Assembly (NCBI RefSeq): GCF_910592395.1
Contig: NC_088309.1
Span: forward strand, 4,836,501-4,900,500
Origin: Lineus longissimus
Taxonomy: Eukaryota; Nemertea; Pilidiophora; Heteronemertea; Lineidae
Reading direction: 5' to 3'
DNA length: 64,000 nucleotides
Shown here: positions 1-34,019 of the stretch, in pieces
How the letters are laid out: each line of letters opens with the position of its first letter
Numbering within the stretch: the first letter of the stretch is position 1
Position numbers and translations under genes: made by a program
The notes under the pieces: model-generated
Told to the model about the DNA's origin: nothing
Databases searched by the model: none
Seen by the model: the letters and a program-made list of their open reading frames with translations, nothing else

Positions 1-3000
1 ACGTGATCGGATAACCAGCATGCAGAGGTTGGTTGTTCCATTGTCTCTCTATAGTCTCCAATGCATAATGGTAACTAATCATTGGAGAACCTTTGTATTT
101 CTATATGTCATGCCTCCAGCAACCAGCATGGTCAAATAACCAGCTGGAGGAGGTTGGCTATTCCATCATCTCTAGATCTCATGTAGTCTTATGAATCTCT
201 GCTTCACCGTATCACAACGAGATGTCTCCATTATTTTTTCAAATCTATGGTGGCAGATTTGGAAAAAACGAAAACGAGTATAATGTATATCCTTGCTCAT
301 TGCAGATTTTATTCATTGTCAACAATATAATAAATGGTTATGTACAACCACATTGCGGCATATAGAAACAGTCAAATTAACATTGATAGCAAATCTCCAT
401 CACAGATACAAATTTCAAGATCTTTGTACATAAAGAACTGTTATTATGGGCCAATGCCATCCACGAAGGACATTCACAAACTACAGGGTGCCTCAGAATA
501 AAATTCCAAGAAACAGTACACTGTATTGAGTGTCCATTATAGGGACATCTACAATGTACTTTCTGGGTCATCTTTTTGGGGCATATAATAACAGCCAAAT
601 CGACCACCTGCAATATTCAACCATTCCCTATTTTTGATATTACATCCTTCATGGATGGCCCTTAGATCTGACATCTACATCTAGAGGTAGAAAAACAGGC
701 AATTAAAACTGCCCTACACTGCAAAGCCAAAATGCTTACTCTGACTATCATCAGGACAAGCTACAAAATGCAAAAGAGCTGAATGTGAGTGTCATGACTT
801 TGACTCACTGGCAAAGGATGCATTACTTCCAAGTCCTTAAGGACTTTTGCTGTGTTATGTAACTCGATTAGCATTTACCCAGTGATCATCTATGCTGGTA
901 TATCTACCAAAACAAGTTTTCTACAACAGGTAGTTACTAGGACAGGACAAGGTTTTCAGAGTTGTATCAATACATCCAATGTAGCACATTTAGAGGACAT
1001 CAAATGCTGCCAGGTATAAACTCTACCATACACCATTTACACATTTAAAACAAGGTGCAATAAAGTACTTCAAAGGGGGACTTAGGCAGCAGCCAGGTAG
1101 GTCAGATTATTAAAGCTTCACTAAAGTCACCAATAGGGTTCTCCCATGTCTCATGGTACATCAAAACTTCACGCTTGTATGAGGAATATTATTAGCATCA
1201 AACACAACACAGGCCCCTATTCAACTACATATACTAAGCACCTGAAGACTACCAATTTGACCCCCAAGCTCCTGCCTATAATCCCCCTCAAAAAACAGTA
1301 ATTGTGACGGACATCATCATATTATCAATATTCCTAGGATTGGTGACCAATTCAACATTCCTTCTGCTTTGTTTGCCACCTAGATTAATTCATCTCTTCC
1401 CCTCTGAAGAGTATCAACATTGTCTTGTGCATTCAATTATTTCCCTCAACCTCAGGAGCAAAAAACCATCATTACCTTCTCAATCTATTCAAGATAACCC
1501 TCCATAAACAACCAGGTTCGCCAAATTGTTGGCAGAACTAATAAAACAGGTACAAGCAATAACCTAACGGTCAAAAGAGTGATCAATATTTGTCACATTT
1601 TTATACGTCAAAAACATTGTTGCATAAACTTGTGGAGACTTTTCTTGTTCCGTAAATCAAAAACATTGCTGTATAACTTGTGGAGAGTTTTCTTGTTTCA
1701 TACATCAAAAACATTGTATTTATTTGTCTTCTTTCATATCACCAATTATGTTAAAGCTTTTTCTCCAGCCACAACAACTCCGACATGGACTTCCCCAAGC
1801 CACAATGAAATCTCGCTTGAGTTTCAGACATAAAGGTCCCAAGATCTCACAGAACTATCACAGAAAGGTTGCATTTTTCAAATAATCAAGCCAAATAATA
1901 GGGTGAGGCCTACTTACAAAATGCAACTGAAAATCAAAAATGCACACATCACAATATACACAAGTTATGCATAGAATGACACTGAGGATTGAATAAAGCA
2001 TATACTACGACAATAAAGACACCCTTAATCAGGTGGTGACTGTCGGTTACGTCATGTACCTCAGCCTTTTGACTCAGAAAACCGACAGGACATAACCGAT
2101 GGTCCCCACCTACCCTATGAAGCTCAAAGTGCTTCTTGTTGTGCTAGCAACTGGAACTGCTTTTTGACGCCACCAAGATACTATCCAAGCCGAGCAGCTC
2201 ATTTTACAGAGTAGACAGAAAAGATACGCTGTACAGTAAAAATGATCTGTGGCAATATCAGAAAAAAATATCGATGAACAACCAATGCATAGAAAAGATA
2301 CTCTGACTCAACAACAAAGAATAACGTCCAAACTGACAGTCTATTTACAAATTCTGTGAATTTGAAATTGCCTCAAAAGGTACATGTGTACAAATAAAGG
2401 TTTTTGGAGCTTTTGAAAAACCTTTATGTGGTGCAAATATGCACCTGTGGAGCTTTTTCGGTTAATGAGAGCCTGAAAACCTCTGAAAACTCTACGGTGT
2501 GCATACTTGTGTTGGCCGAAAACCAATAAAGTTTTCAAAAGCTCAAAAACCTTTATTTTGAGTGTGTATACTGAAGACATGGATTCTAAAAAGCAAAAAA
2601 GTTTGATGTGATCACAGACACCAATAATATGAGTGAATGCGTGTATGCTTCAAATGCTTCTTTCTTGATTACCAGTACTTCTACATCGAGATGTATCAAA
2701 ATTTCTAAACTAAATAGTAATTTACTTTACAATAAAATCATTTTACAATAAAAAGTTCCATTGCTCCGAAAGAACACCCACTGACTTTGTGTTGTGCTAA
2801 AGTCTGATGATACATGGTTACTACAATGTAAACCCAAGGCTGATAGAGATTTTAGCAGGACATGCAAGAGAAGATAGATATGCACCACATATCAGGACCA
2901 GGAAAACATCCCCAGCAGACCAATCTGCCAAATTTTATTGGGGTATAGATGTAATCCAACACTATGCCACACAATAGATACATACTGCCCTGTAATGTAG

Positions 3001-6000
3001 TGCATTTAAAAGGCCAACACTAGTCAGTGCTATTAATACTGCAATAAAAGACACAAGAAACGGTCAAAAAAATTAGAAACTTGTCGTAGAAAATGTTCAT
3101 CTGTGCAATTCCCAATTAGAATATTCCATTTCCTCTATGAGACAGCAAGTCATCATCTGAAAATACAACAAAAGCTTTCTGGCATGAGTGTATATTTGGG
3201 TACAATACGAGGTCCATGTTCGTGTCTAGGTTTCCCGTTCAAATTAAAAGTTAGACAACATCAGGACACGTTACAAACATTGGCCGCTTGGATAGGTGGC
3301 GCTACCAACCTCGGCATCTTAAGTACACAAAAGGTGAAAGGTTCTTCCTGTGTCTACAGGGGCTGAATTCTATCACAGGTTTCCTCTGACATTCGTCAAC
3401 ATCTCCCCCAAGGACAAGGAGGAACACCAAATATCAATCCCGCTTATCGTAACCGGAGCCAAATCACAAAGATTATGAACCATAACATTAAAGAAGGATG
3501 ACGGTTTAACTCCGGTAGTCAAGTATCCCGTTGCATTTAATGCCTCAAGTGCAGGAAACTGACTCCACCATTAAGCAGAATGAATAAATGATATTATGTG
3601 AATCGGAATGTGCGCTGTGGATGTGTGGGTTTGGGGACCTCCATGTCAATCTGGTGTAAGGTTCATGCCAATACTAACGTGCCCTAATCGCCAGAATGTT
3701 GAAATGAACGAAATGCACAGAAGAAACGAGCCAAGTTGAGATGGATTAAAGGAAAGGGGAGAAGGTCTTCCAATGGCTTCTTGCTTACAATATCGCAGTT
3801 GAATAGATAAGTATTGTAAGAAGGCGAGTGCTGTCATGATAAATGCACCTGAGGTTACCAGACAATAAGAGGCAAAGAAAGAACAGTGCAGATTCTGGCT
3901 TCAGCTCTATTCACCAGCACCAACCAATATTGTCATAATTTGCCAAATGTGGTTACGGTGAAGACACGAGCAGCGGGAACAATATGAAACAGTAAATGCA
4001 AATTCTCGCATATGTCCGCTGGGTATCAACGGCTACGGCTAATAGGGTTGCGATGCTCACTATTGTCACCGGAATGCTAGATAATGGCTTCTTTCACAAT
4101 GGTAAATATTGGTCGAAAGCATGGTGAAAATAAGAGTTGGTATTTTTGACAGGCAGGTTCTATTGATATGGAATGTAACCTATGATTAGAAGTATCGGAT
4201 TATGACAATAAAGATGCCAATGGGACACCTCTCATTTCACTCGTCACTCAGTAATATTTGACATGAACTCCCCAACTCTCTAAGGGAGTTTGTGGCATTA
4301 CGAAGTGCCATGATGGTGGTATGCTTTTGTTGTAATAGCAACAATATAGCTATATTTCAGAACTGGTATTAACTGCCACACGGTGTTTCCAGCTGACAAC
4401 CTGAAATTCTCAACTCTTCACCTGAGCATTAGAAGGGATTTGATATGCAAAAGTGTTTTCTGGAAACAGAATTGAAAACAATCTCAAAATAGTAGTACTA
4501 TTCCCAAAGAATGTTCAAACGAGAAGTTCAACTTTGAAAGATTGGTGTGAACATCTTATATCATTTGGGACATAAACCCACAATGCTCCCAGGAGAGGAT
4601 GGCACTAATAAAGAAGGAGGTGCAATATGTCACTCATTTTCTCCTATCTCTACGGAGTTCCACTAAAGAAAGTGCTATGCGTTAATTACAACCGCCTTTG
4701 TAGATGAACAGTCTCAATGACTTAATCTGCCATGGGTCACTTTTTATCACATTTCAAGCATGGGCACCCCCGAGCTGCCACAAAGGGCTGGACACATACC
4801 ACACGATGGACTGGGTGTAGCAGGGGAATCTGATCAAGAAGGCAACTCACTTGGGGGTAGTGCATCACAATACATCAAAGGTATCAACATGGGATGAGGA
4901 GACCTAGGGCGCTCTTGTGTTGACTTGTTCACATTGACACCACGTGGTCGTGTTTAAAATATGTTTCCGATTGACTTGTTAAAGAGATCTCCACATTGCC
5001 CCCAGTAGTTGAAATTTAAAATTAGCCATTTGTCTGTCATTTCCGTGATAACAACATGGTACACCCGTCTCCACTTTGAAGATGACTTTAATTAACTTTC
5101 ACTTCATGCTGATATCATCGCCATTGTGACATCTCGGCATCATCAAACTAATCGAATCATTCCAGTAAACTTAAAATTTTTATCCTCAACAACTCAGGTG
5201 TGAAATGGAATTACAACCATATTTGGCAATTCGCACAAAAACACCAAATTCGTGGCGATGTGACATCACAGCCATCAGATTTCATCCAATTTTGGGAAAT
5301 TTAATGAAATTAGTTTGATATTAATGAATCACATAAAGTAACAGAAATTGGACAGAATACCACTGAGCCATTTAATCTGATAAGATTTCAGTTTGATGTA
5401 GCAGTTCTTCTAAGTTATCACTTTGAAGTGTCTGGTGTTGACTGTTAATTATCTGGTGTTTAATTCATTAAGGTAACTCTGTCTTTATGGAATGGAATGT
5501 TATGCAAATCTAGAGTGTTGGGTAAACCTGAGTGCCATGATAGCAGGGGAAATGATTTTATTATGCCTGTGACGATGTTGCCACGTAATGTTGTACTTTG
5601 ATTTGGTACAAGATTCCGAAGCCGAATGCCATTGAAAGATCATAGTATTGACACTATTTCAAAGGAACATGGCCTCTTGCTAATCTTAGTACCTCACTGG
5701 CCTGTTGATAACTAACTAATGACATAGCCTTAACTAATTATTAGTTTATTAACGCTCTATTACCTCATTAACAGCCAAAGAGACAACCCTGATGAGCACC
5801 TGGGACAAGCATGGCTCTGAGGCCCGTTGATTGTCCAGCTCATTTGAATAATTGGTTTTGTTTGACCTCAGCTGATGCCCGAAGGTTTCAGAGGTTTGCG
5901 GAGTGATGTTCTTCCCCAGTTCACGCAGTTTTTGAACAAAGGCTCAATGAAGTTTCCTTCAGGTTCACACTACTCATGTACTTGAAAATATCTCAATCAT

Positions 6001-8998
6001 GCCAAGGAAACACCAGCCACAACCAAATCCCAAATTCGTCACAGAAGTTGTTTTTGTAAGATATGAACTGCCATTTTGAATGATTTCATTCATTTTCAAC
6101 ACAGGACTATTTTTTTGTTCTCTTCTTCAAATCCCTAGGCTAGCCTTGTTTAACTTTTCAACCATCTTCCTGGCCTGCTGTGACATTCTATCGACCCTAT
6201 GGCTTAGGAAAAGTAGCAGCACAACAGAAACTGTCCCAATGGTGCCTTTCAAACAGAACTGGCAACATCTATTACAGCTTCATAACCTTCAACATTTCAA
6301 GAAGATTTGAAAAGGACGGTCCAACCCAAAGGAAAAGCTTCAAATTTCAAGGTCAATCTCCACAAATATGCTTTCAATGCGTTTGCTACATCTGTCATTA
6401 TGATTGGCATGAATCGGCTCAGGATATCCAATTAAATGGTGTCAAACTATCAATTATTGCTTGACTATGGGTGTGAGTTTATGGGAATAACCAGTTAATA
6501 GTCTTGTTACAAGTTAGGCCAATGTAAACAACACAGTCAAAAAGGATGTAATTTGATTTGAAAAATGGTCTAATCGACTCCACCAGGAGGTTGGTCCAGT
6601 TCTCCTCATTACAAACGGGCATTATGCTGGCTTAAAATATAATGCACATTTTGATAAGATGATTAATCAAAGCTATGAAAGATGGAAATGTCTTTCTTTC
6701 GAATTTGTTAATTTCTTGAAAGCACACTATGTCCTTTTCAAGAAGTTGGAAGTTTTGCCAGGTTCTCATAACGCCAATCCATGAGAGTCTTGAACGTATA
6801 ATTAGAGTTTAAAAAGACGTTCCCTTCCCAAGTGTCCGTCCTTGTATGGCCGTGTCAGGGGTATAATCAGAGACCTGTGGTGGGCCTTTCTCCCTTCTTA
6901 TCTTGGTCCAAGGGTATAATCAAGAACATGTAATTATTTCAGTGAGGGTGATCCTGAGAACTTAAACTCATAATAGACAATAACGAGATGAGAGATGCAC
7001 GGACAAAGGTTCAGTAGTTTGGATGAGGCTGACCGGCGGCAGTTTAGCCGATAAGGCCAGAACTTTGTTCACACATCCACGATGGATTAATATAATAACT
7101 GATGTCAGTCGTGTAGAAAAACAACCATTTAAGTGATAATTGCCAATTTGTTGTCTGGTGTGGAGGTGAAATATTTGACGAGTTTCGCTTTTATGATTTT
7201 TACACAAGTGTGAATTCTATCAGGGTCCAGTAATGAAATTATGGGGTTATGGTGAAGTGACAAAGACAAATGTGCTTGCCTGGTTAGTAGGATGACCTAC
7301 CGCAATGATGGCTTCGATGGACCCAGTCAGGCTTGTGGAGTTCAAAGAAAAAATAGTGTCTATGCCCCAGAGACATCCCCTATACTGTCTAATGAGAATG
7401 CAACATATTCTTTGATCTAGCTCATCATTACATACATGTACTTTGCACAAGCCATCTCCAAAACATTCAGGACATCTCTTTTAGGCACACTTTGACTTTG
7501 CCTTGCTGCAAACACAGCCAAGGTGACCCTTGACGGTCACCCAGACTCACTCACTGTACATGTACGCTTTGCAAATCTGACTAAAACATTGCTTATCATT
7601 TTTTACCACCTGCAATTTCTCAAGCAAATTTATGAAGAAAATACACTTCCTACTTTAATGCCCTCATGAAAACTTTTTTATAAGACTTCGTTAAGAAGGG
7701 CAACGAGTGCAGAAAGTGACTAATTTTTGCCCGCCTTAAAATGAAAAGATTTTCTATCTCAAGTCATCATATGTAGTAGGGCTTCCTATATAAACGATTC
7801 TTAATATTCCACAACCAATATCCAATTCAGCAGAAACTTCGTATCTGACAATGATATCATTTCAAGCCTCGTATTTCATTATCACATGAATGATGATCCA
7901 GCTAGAGGCAGTCAACCCAAAATACCATCCGCTAAGTTTTCACTTCAATAACGCTATTCACTCAACAGCAGCTCGAAGATTTCACAATACGTTTAATGAA
8001 ATAAACATCCACTTCCCATTTTGACATGAATTGTACGCCATATGACGATTCTCGTGCAAAATACTTGTCCGGCTTCAGAAAACTTCACTTCTATCATGTC
8101 TATTATAACAGCAGAGAGCAGAGAAGCAGAAACATTGTTAAAGAGCAAAGAAAGACGGGAACTGTCATGAAGCCTCATAAAGTCACACCAACAAACCACT
8201 CCACCCGCTCAACAAATCAACTTTATCATGATAAAGATGAACAACATGTGAATGACTAGCTTTTCGTATCATTTAATCATCTACGAATGAGTATTTGCAA
8301 TGTCTTTCTGGAGGTTTGGTCAAAAAATAAGCGACCCTATGTGCCGAGTTTCAAAATCGAGCTGCACCTCTCAACATCTAAAACCTAAAAGGACAGCTGG
8401 GACTGATAAATGCTGACACCACTGGGACGGACAAATGCTGTTGGTATAGAGAACTGTCCTGATAACAGAGGAGAAATTGAATGGAAAATATATGGGACTA
8501 TGCTGTTTTCAAAGATCATCGACATTTAGATAACGTTTTATAGTGACTATTTTTCCACAAAAAATTTACCCTCAAATTGTATCTGATTGCAGTAACAATA
8601 GCTTCACTTAAAGAGGCCATTTCTGAGCCTTATATGAAAAGTTTCTTACTGATCAGTTTGTCAATAGCTTTGATCTGACCCAGCCAATCTCAAATCGTGC
8701 CGTTTGATCCCATCTTAGCTGATAAAGCAGAACTTTTTACACCCACAGGCAAGTCAAGTAAAATACTCCGGCCCTCATACCAAACCTGTGGATGATGAGA
8801 AACCTGACTAGTGGCAAGGGAAAATAGATAATCGAGCTCTTAAATCTTTTTTGTCTTTTGTGCTCAGCATTGAGACTAATGGATATGGATGGCATCCTTT
8901 GTGAAACTGAAGAAATCTTTACCAAGCGATTCAAATTCTTTGCCAGAAACTAGCATTTGATTGTTTAGATTCCAAGCTATCATAAATGTCTCTTTGTT
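1..8998. other. Intergenic, no gene seen
   Basis: AT-rich sequence 3' of BCAS3. Frames are short (under about 95 codons) and lack recognisable domains. Apart from the foldback element at 2391-2560, I see no supported feature. Confidence 0.6.
2391..2560. mobile_element. 170-bp foldback MITE
   Basis: The left arm aaataaaggtttttggagc (from 2392) and the right arm (2525-2559) are inverse copies, and the interior is partly self-complementary. The TACACTC...AATAAAGGTTTTTGA end motif recurs at 18671-18710. Confidence 0.65.
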
Positions 8999-10170
8999 TT
9001 TATTCAACATGTAGAGATGACTTTTCTGTGAAATTCAAGACAGCCTACCCGAAATGCCGGAGGAAATTTTGCGGAAAACGAATGACTTTGTCATATTTGT
9101 AACCAAAGGATGCGCTCTTTGGCAGAAAGGGGGTTTTCTTTGAATAATCTGAGACAGATAATTAATCTTCATTAATTAAAGTTAAAAGATAAACTTTTGA
9201 AAAGCTATTTACTGAACTTAGAAAAGTTAAGACTGAGAAGTTGCAAACATTTTCAAGGTATCAAGTTCTGTCACAACAAGAGTGGGTGCACCATTAAGTT
9301 AATGGACTGCTAAAGGTGACATATCCACGCTGGCAGATTCCATCGAGGAAAAAATGTCCAACTTCGACTTGGTTAAAAGAGTATTCTATCTGGCCCCAGG
9401 CGCATGGGTTGACATCTCCTACTTAAAGGTGGCGTTTGTTATCAGTTTTGGTGAAATGTCTTGGTGAGTCATACGAATAAATTTTCTTCAGTTTTTTTGA
9501 GAAAAATGTATTTCCGTATCATATCAAAAAGTCCTTGTTTTTAGCTTGGAAGGGCAAGTGATTCAGAGGACCAGACGAGGTTTTTGTTTTCAAATTTCAA
9601 TATTTCTCAATTTCAAAAATCCTTTTTCAAAAAAGAATTCCCTAAGTATGCCCCTATGCTGTTCGAATCCGATTTGTTTTCAATTGGTAACAGTCAGTTA
9701 CAACTGGGTTGGCCTTTTTCTATGTCAAAAGAAATCACAAAGAAGCGAGTTTATAGTCAATGATTCTCTGCTCCTTTTGATGAGGAGTCTGAGTAGCTTG
9801 CATGCGGACATCAACATGGTAGAAGGTTATGGAGTTGACACCCGAACAATGATATTCTGTCCAAGCAATGATCCAAGGAACAGAGGCAGTAAGATCAAAT
9901 GGGTTAAAAACAAAGGTGAAAGGCTTGGTCCTGCTTTACCTTACAATCGTAAAGGAGTCGGTCCGCTTATGTATGGTTGTTCTATTAGGTCTATTCAATG
10001 GCTGAGTTTTTATGATTGAGAGGTGCACCCAATGGCCACCAGCTGAGCGACCATGTCTCTGTCTCCGAGGAAAAAATGTCCAGGTTGACAGTATACACAG
10101 CATGCTTTGGTTGTAAACGTATCAGGTTCTTGCTATCATTTCTCCGATGAGATGGACTTACCTTTCGGAC
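8999..10170 (-). other. Probable BCAS3 3' untranslated region
   Basis: The sequence following the BCAS3 stop is AT-rich and not recognisably coding on the minus strand. The first AATAAA on the minus strand that I found is at 8999-9004, a candidate polyadenylation signal. The extent is inferred; no transcript evidence is available. Confidence 0.25.
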
Positions 10171-30018
<19,848 letters not shown>

Positions 30019-30260
30019 CCTCTTTATCTGAGGATTTGACAAATCACTAAATTTATTATTTTAATAATGTCTGATAGGGTGAAAACCGTGTAATTATCGA
30101 CAAAAGTTGAACGCGCAAAAAAGATGTCTCGGTGACGTCACTTGTTATGATTTTTGGTACTATTTTATGCCGAGGGCGGCGCTGGCTGTAAGCAATCAGC
30201 TGAGCTAAAGGGAGCCAACTCTGCAAAAGTTGTCCCCACCCTTGTATTTATAAAATTGCT
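30019..30260 (-). promoter_or_regulatory. BCAS3 leader/promoter region with CRE site
   Basis: Sequence directly upstream of the BCAS3 ATG. It holds a perfect palindromic CRE, TGACGTCA, at 30133-30140, about 115 bp from the start codon, and GC-richer sequence near 30170-30185. CRE sites close to the start are common in housekeeping promoters; the transcription start is not visible. Confidence 0.35.
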
Positions 30261-30468
30261 CTGTTGTGTGATCAGCTAAGGATTCAGCTCATCAGTCGTG
30301 GCTTCGCTGGTTATTGATAGTTGGACCCCAAATCCACGCCAGCGAACATATCAGTCTCTAAACTGTCCAGCAAAGTTTCCAGCAGAAACCGTTGTCATTC
30401 TTGATAGTCCAGAAGACATTCCTTGCCATAAAAAAATAATATGAGGAAGACTCGAGCCTTGATAGGGA

Positions 30469-30533
30469 GCTCTTCGTTAATAGGGCTGGTGAGCAAGAAG
30501 ACTCAGGTTGGGGTGGGGGGGGGGATATAGTTA
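30469..30533 (+). repeat. G-rich dispersed repeat, copy 1
   Basis: ttaatagggctggtgagcaa then gaagactcaggttggggtgg and a G run, closely matching 49345-49423. Confidence 0.6.
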
Positions 30534-30654
30534 GGATGATGCCATCATGGCAGTTGACCCAATAGACGCTGTCGCAGTATAGAAAATAGGCGAGGAGAAT
30601 GTGGGAAACTAAACACAACAGGATATGAGCATAATGATCCCAAGTCTGGTTCCA

Positions 30655-30805
30655 TTTATCAAGAGATGGGGATGACCACGGCGTACATCACCTGCACATT
30701 GTGTACACAGTGCATGGGTGGTGTAAAGTGAAAGCTAGTCCCTCAAATCGGAGTCTTTCACAAATGTCTTTGAATGTTTATTCATTCTCAGGACCTGCTG
30801 TAGCA
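30655..30805 (+). repeat. Dispersed repeat, copy 1
   Basis: From agatggggatgaccacggcg through gtgcatgggtggtgtaaagt to cacaaatgtctttgaatg; matched at 47440-47570. A part (agatggggatgaccatggcg) also recurs near 45782. Confidence 0.7.
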
Positions 30806-31050
30806 TCTTGACAAGATAAACCATTCAATGTGAACTCAAATGATTGTGGCCATCTGAACTTGGCGATATGAATTCATAGTCATACTGGTGAAAAACCATT
30901 CAATGTGAAAGTAATTTAGGTGATCTGAGAAATATGGATTCACAGTCACACTAATGATCGTAAACCATTCAATGTGAATTCAATGTACATACAACGATTG
31001 TGGTCATCTGATAGATTTGGATTCATACTAGTGATAAACCATTCAGTGTA
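30806..31050 (+). pseudogene. Decayed C2H2 zinc-finger array
   Basis: Four copies of a linker-like sequence (aaaccattcaatgtg) lie about 75, 69 and 74 bp apart. The second reads IHSHTGEKPFNV, the C2H2 linker HTGEKPF. The third is HTNDRKPFNV and the fourth IHTSDKPFSV. Cysteine positions are lost or frameshifted and stops are present. Intact fingers have 84-bp spacing. It looks like a remnant of a multi-finger gene. Confidence 0.6.
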
Positions 31051-31059
31051 TCATACGCT

Positions 31060-34019
31060 GAACATCCCATCATTGGGTCACCAGTTTGTTGGTTTAAATG
31101 CATTACCATATATAAAACAATACTAGTTGAAGTGTCGCAGCACCACCAGGCAAGTAAAGGAGAAAAGCAAATTTAAATCATTTTCTTTTGACAATTATTT
31201 ATTGTTGCACATTACAAGAATTATCCTCGCATGGCAACTCGAAAAGTAGGAGGAAAACCGTTTCAACGGGAGAAAACCTACGCAATTAGAGTGAGTCGTA
31301 AACTCCATCACACAGGTGACAGGCACAGCGCTTCCGACCATAATGACTTCATACATGTACATTACATCGATCATAGTCACTGTGCCACTCCAACGCCCAT
31401 TAAAGGACGAGACATGGAGATAATTGTACTATCACACATGTTCTCCTCCTTTAAAATGTCCAAAAAAGACACTGCTGAATAGAGATCTTACATGAGATGA
31501 CTCAATAATTCCAACAATGAGCTGGTACTTAACCTCTGCATGCATTTATCATGTCCCTATACATTCTATACAACTTTTAGCTATTGTACATGTATTAAAA
31601 CCTATTGTGTATGACTTCAGGAGAGCCATGTTCAGCGAACAATAGGTTAGGTCACTGCTCTCATTAATCCATGACTAAACAGGTTTAGGGTCCAATTTGA
31701 ATAACAAAAGAACCACATTTCTCATGGCCAGGAACTGGACAGAGGCTGCCAGTTAGCATGACAAAAGGAGCAGAGGTGACATGTATTTGCATGACAAAAG
31801 AGGTAGCTTTGAACTGGCAAGACTGAATGTTGGTCTGCCAGGTTTTTTTTTCAAGTTGAGTCTTAGATCTCTTTTATTTTACTTACAAGATTTACATGCA
31901 TTACAAATATAATTACAAACATATATGACAATATAAAACGTCTTACAAGTTGACGTTACACTTTTCTCAAATCATTCAGTACCAAGTCCAATAAAAATGT
32001 TCTTGATGGGGCAAAATGATATCTTTCATAACCTGCAGAACATGATAATTATGCTCTTGCAATGAAAGTCTTCTTGAATCGAAACAAAGAAAAAGACTAA
32101 AATTCTTTCCTGTGAGACCGCTATAGGTAGGATCAAGAACCAGTCTTTTTCTGATAAGTTTCAATAAAACAATAGTTTTATTGACACATTTCTATTTTAA
32201 TAGTTTAATATCTTAATATTGACTATTTTAAAACAATAGTTTTATTGATAAAGCTTATCAGTTAAATTGGTGAAAAGATGTTTTGTATCCCGAGATTTTT
32301 TTGTTCACGGGTATTGATAAAAAAGTGACGAGGAAATAAAAATTCACTAAATTTGTGTTGTTGGTCAGTTGTCTCAAGTATGAAAGTAAAGACACTGAGC
32401 AACTGAGCCAGCCAATGATACGAAGGATCTTTGGCGCCTGGGCCCAGGTGGTGTTTAAATGCCAGTGGATTCTGTGGTACTGAAGAGATCAAGAAACAGT
32501 AAAAAGGCCTACAGTTCCATCAAGACACACATGTTCATTCGCTTTGCCTGGGGTTAGAGCAAAGCGATTGTCATGTGAACCCCATGTCTCATGTGATGGA
32601 CATAATCAAATACAATATCTGATGAATTAGGTGATTTTTAAAGCAGAAAGATATTTTTTCCTTGAAACAAATCTGAAGCAGCGGGTTGGGTCCCAAAGTA
32701 CCTTACCCTAGGCTATTGTGAATGTTTTGTTTGGGTACCAACTAATACCCAGTTGGCTGTCCTGTTAGCCAGATCATCCCCTCCACAATTTGATTTTCCT
32801 TATCAATCTTGCTTGAAAATAATTTCTGGGTTTGTGATAGGCCCTGGTTCCCCCTGGTCACCTTATTACACCCTCCCTCCATTTTCTTAACTCTTCTTTA
32901 AAATTATACGATTTTGAGCCATGGCAAGAGTTTGTCATTGCCCGAAAGAAGGCAAATAATTGCCTTATCGCAATCAGAAAATAAATTATCAGGATTTTTA
33001 TCAAATCACCTTTCAATCAGATATTGCAATAAAAGGGTAAGGCCTATGGTGACAAAACTCCTTGACGGCGACGGGAGCATGGTAGAGATGTGCTGGCTTA
33101 GCAACATCCTCCTCCCTTCTGTGGGATGGCGCATCTCCTGAAAAGAAACAGACAACATAATATTATATTTGTAGGTGCACACCATCATCAGAAAAATATA
33201 TGATGCACTAGAATGCATTAGTTTCCACAATAGTGAGGTTAAGATCAGTACAGAAATAATAAAGCAACAACTTTATAGACATCCATTTCGTTACCATAGG
33301 GGAAAAAAATATTTTAAATGTAAAATGTACGCTAATGCAATTGCAAAACTTATGATTAGATTTGATGATTGGGGAATTGTTTGCAATCTCAGCCCAATGC
33401 ACAGGTTACTCAGTGAGTTGCCCTAAAATTAATTGCAGTTGGTTAGAGGGGGGAGGGGGGCATTCAAATGTTCCATGTTACATCATCAATGAGCTGCTCT
33501 TCTTTCCACAATGTCATCAAATGAGCCAATCTCGGAAAATCTGGTTGCTTATACTGAAAACACATCAGTAGATCCAAGAGATGGGATCCGGGATCCAATT
33601 AGGATGAATTGAAGCAATGGACTGCCCCAGGAGTGTAGGGCGTGACAGAAGAACTTTTGAGCAATATTCTATACCTCAGGCGACTGTAATCATATATATG
33701 TCAGAAAAGTTGTTGTTTTTTGTTACCATTCAAACCTTAACCTCACAAATGAACATCTCCAACACTGCATGAAGTGGTCCATGTGCTCACCTGGGTTCCT
33801 ACAAGGGTCATTATTTGACATGTGATGTCAAGAAGAAGAGGTAATCAAAGTTTGCCATCAGTGGCCAAGTGATGATTTTCACGAATAGAGAGGGGTTTCC
33901 TCAAGTTTGAATGCCAGACATGTGAGCCTAAGAACCATATTAGACCAAAAATTTGCTTGGGAAGGAGATGTTTCCTATTGTGCATAGTTTCAGGACAAAG
34001 GCCCCACTCAGTGGTTACA
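31060..34019. other. Intergenic, no gene seen
   Basis: AT-rich sequence between the zinc-finger relic and the module array. There are only short unrecognised frames and an AT-rich direct repeat near 32160-32250 (aaaacaatagttttattga twice). Confidence 0.5.

Noticed and set aside
9546-10019. 157-codon plus-strand frame
   Set aside because: It lies opposite the BCAS3 3' flank, has no recognisable domain, and its composition looks like chance open sequence.
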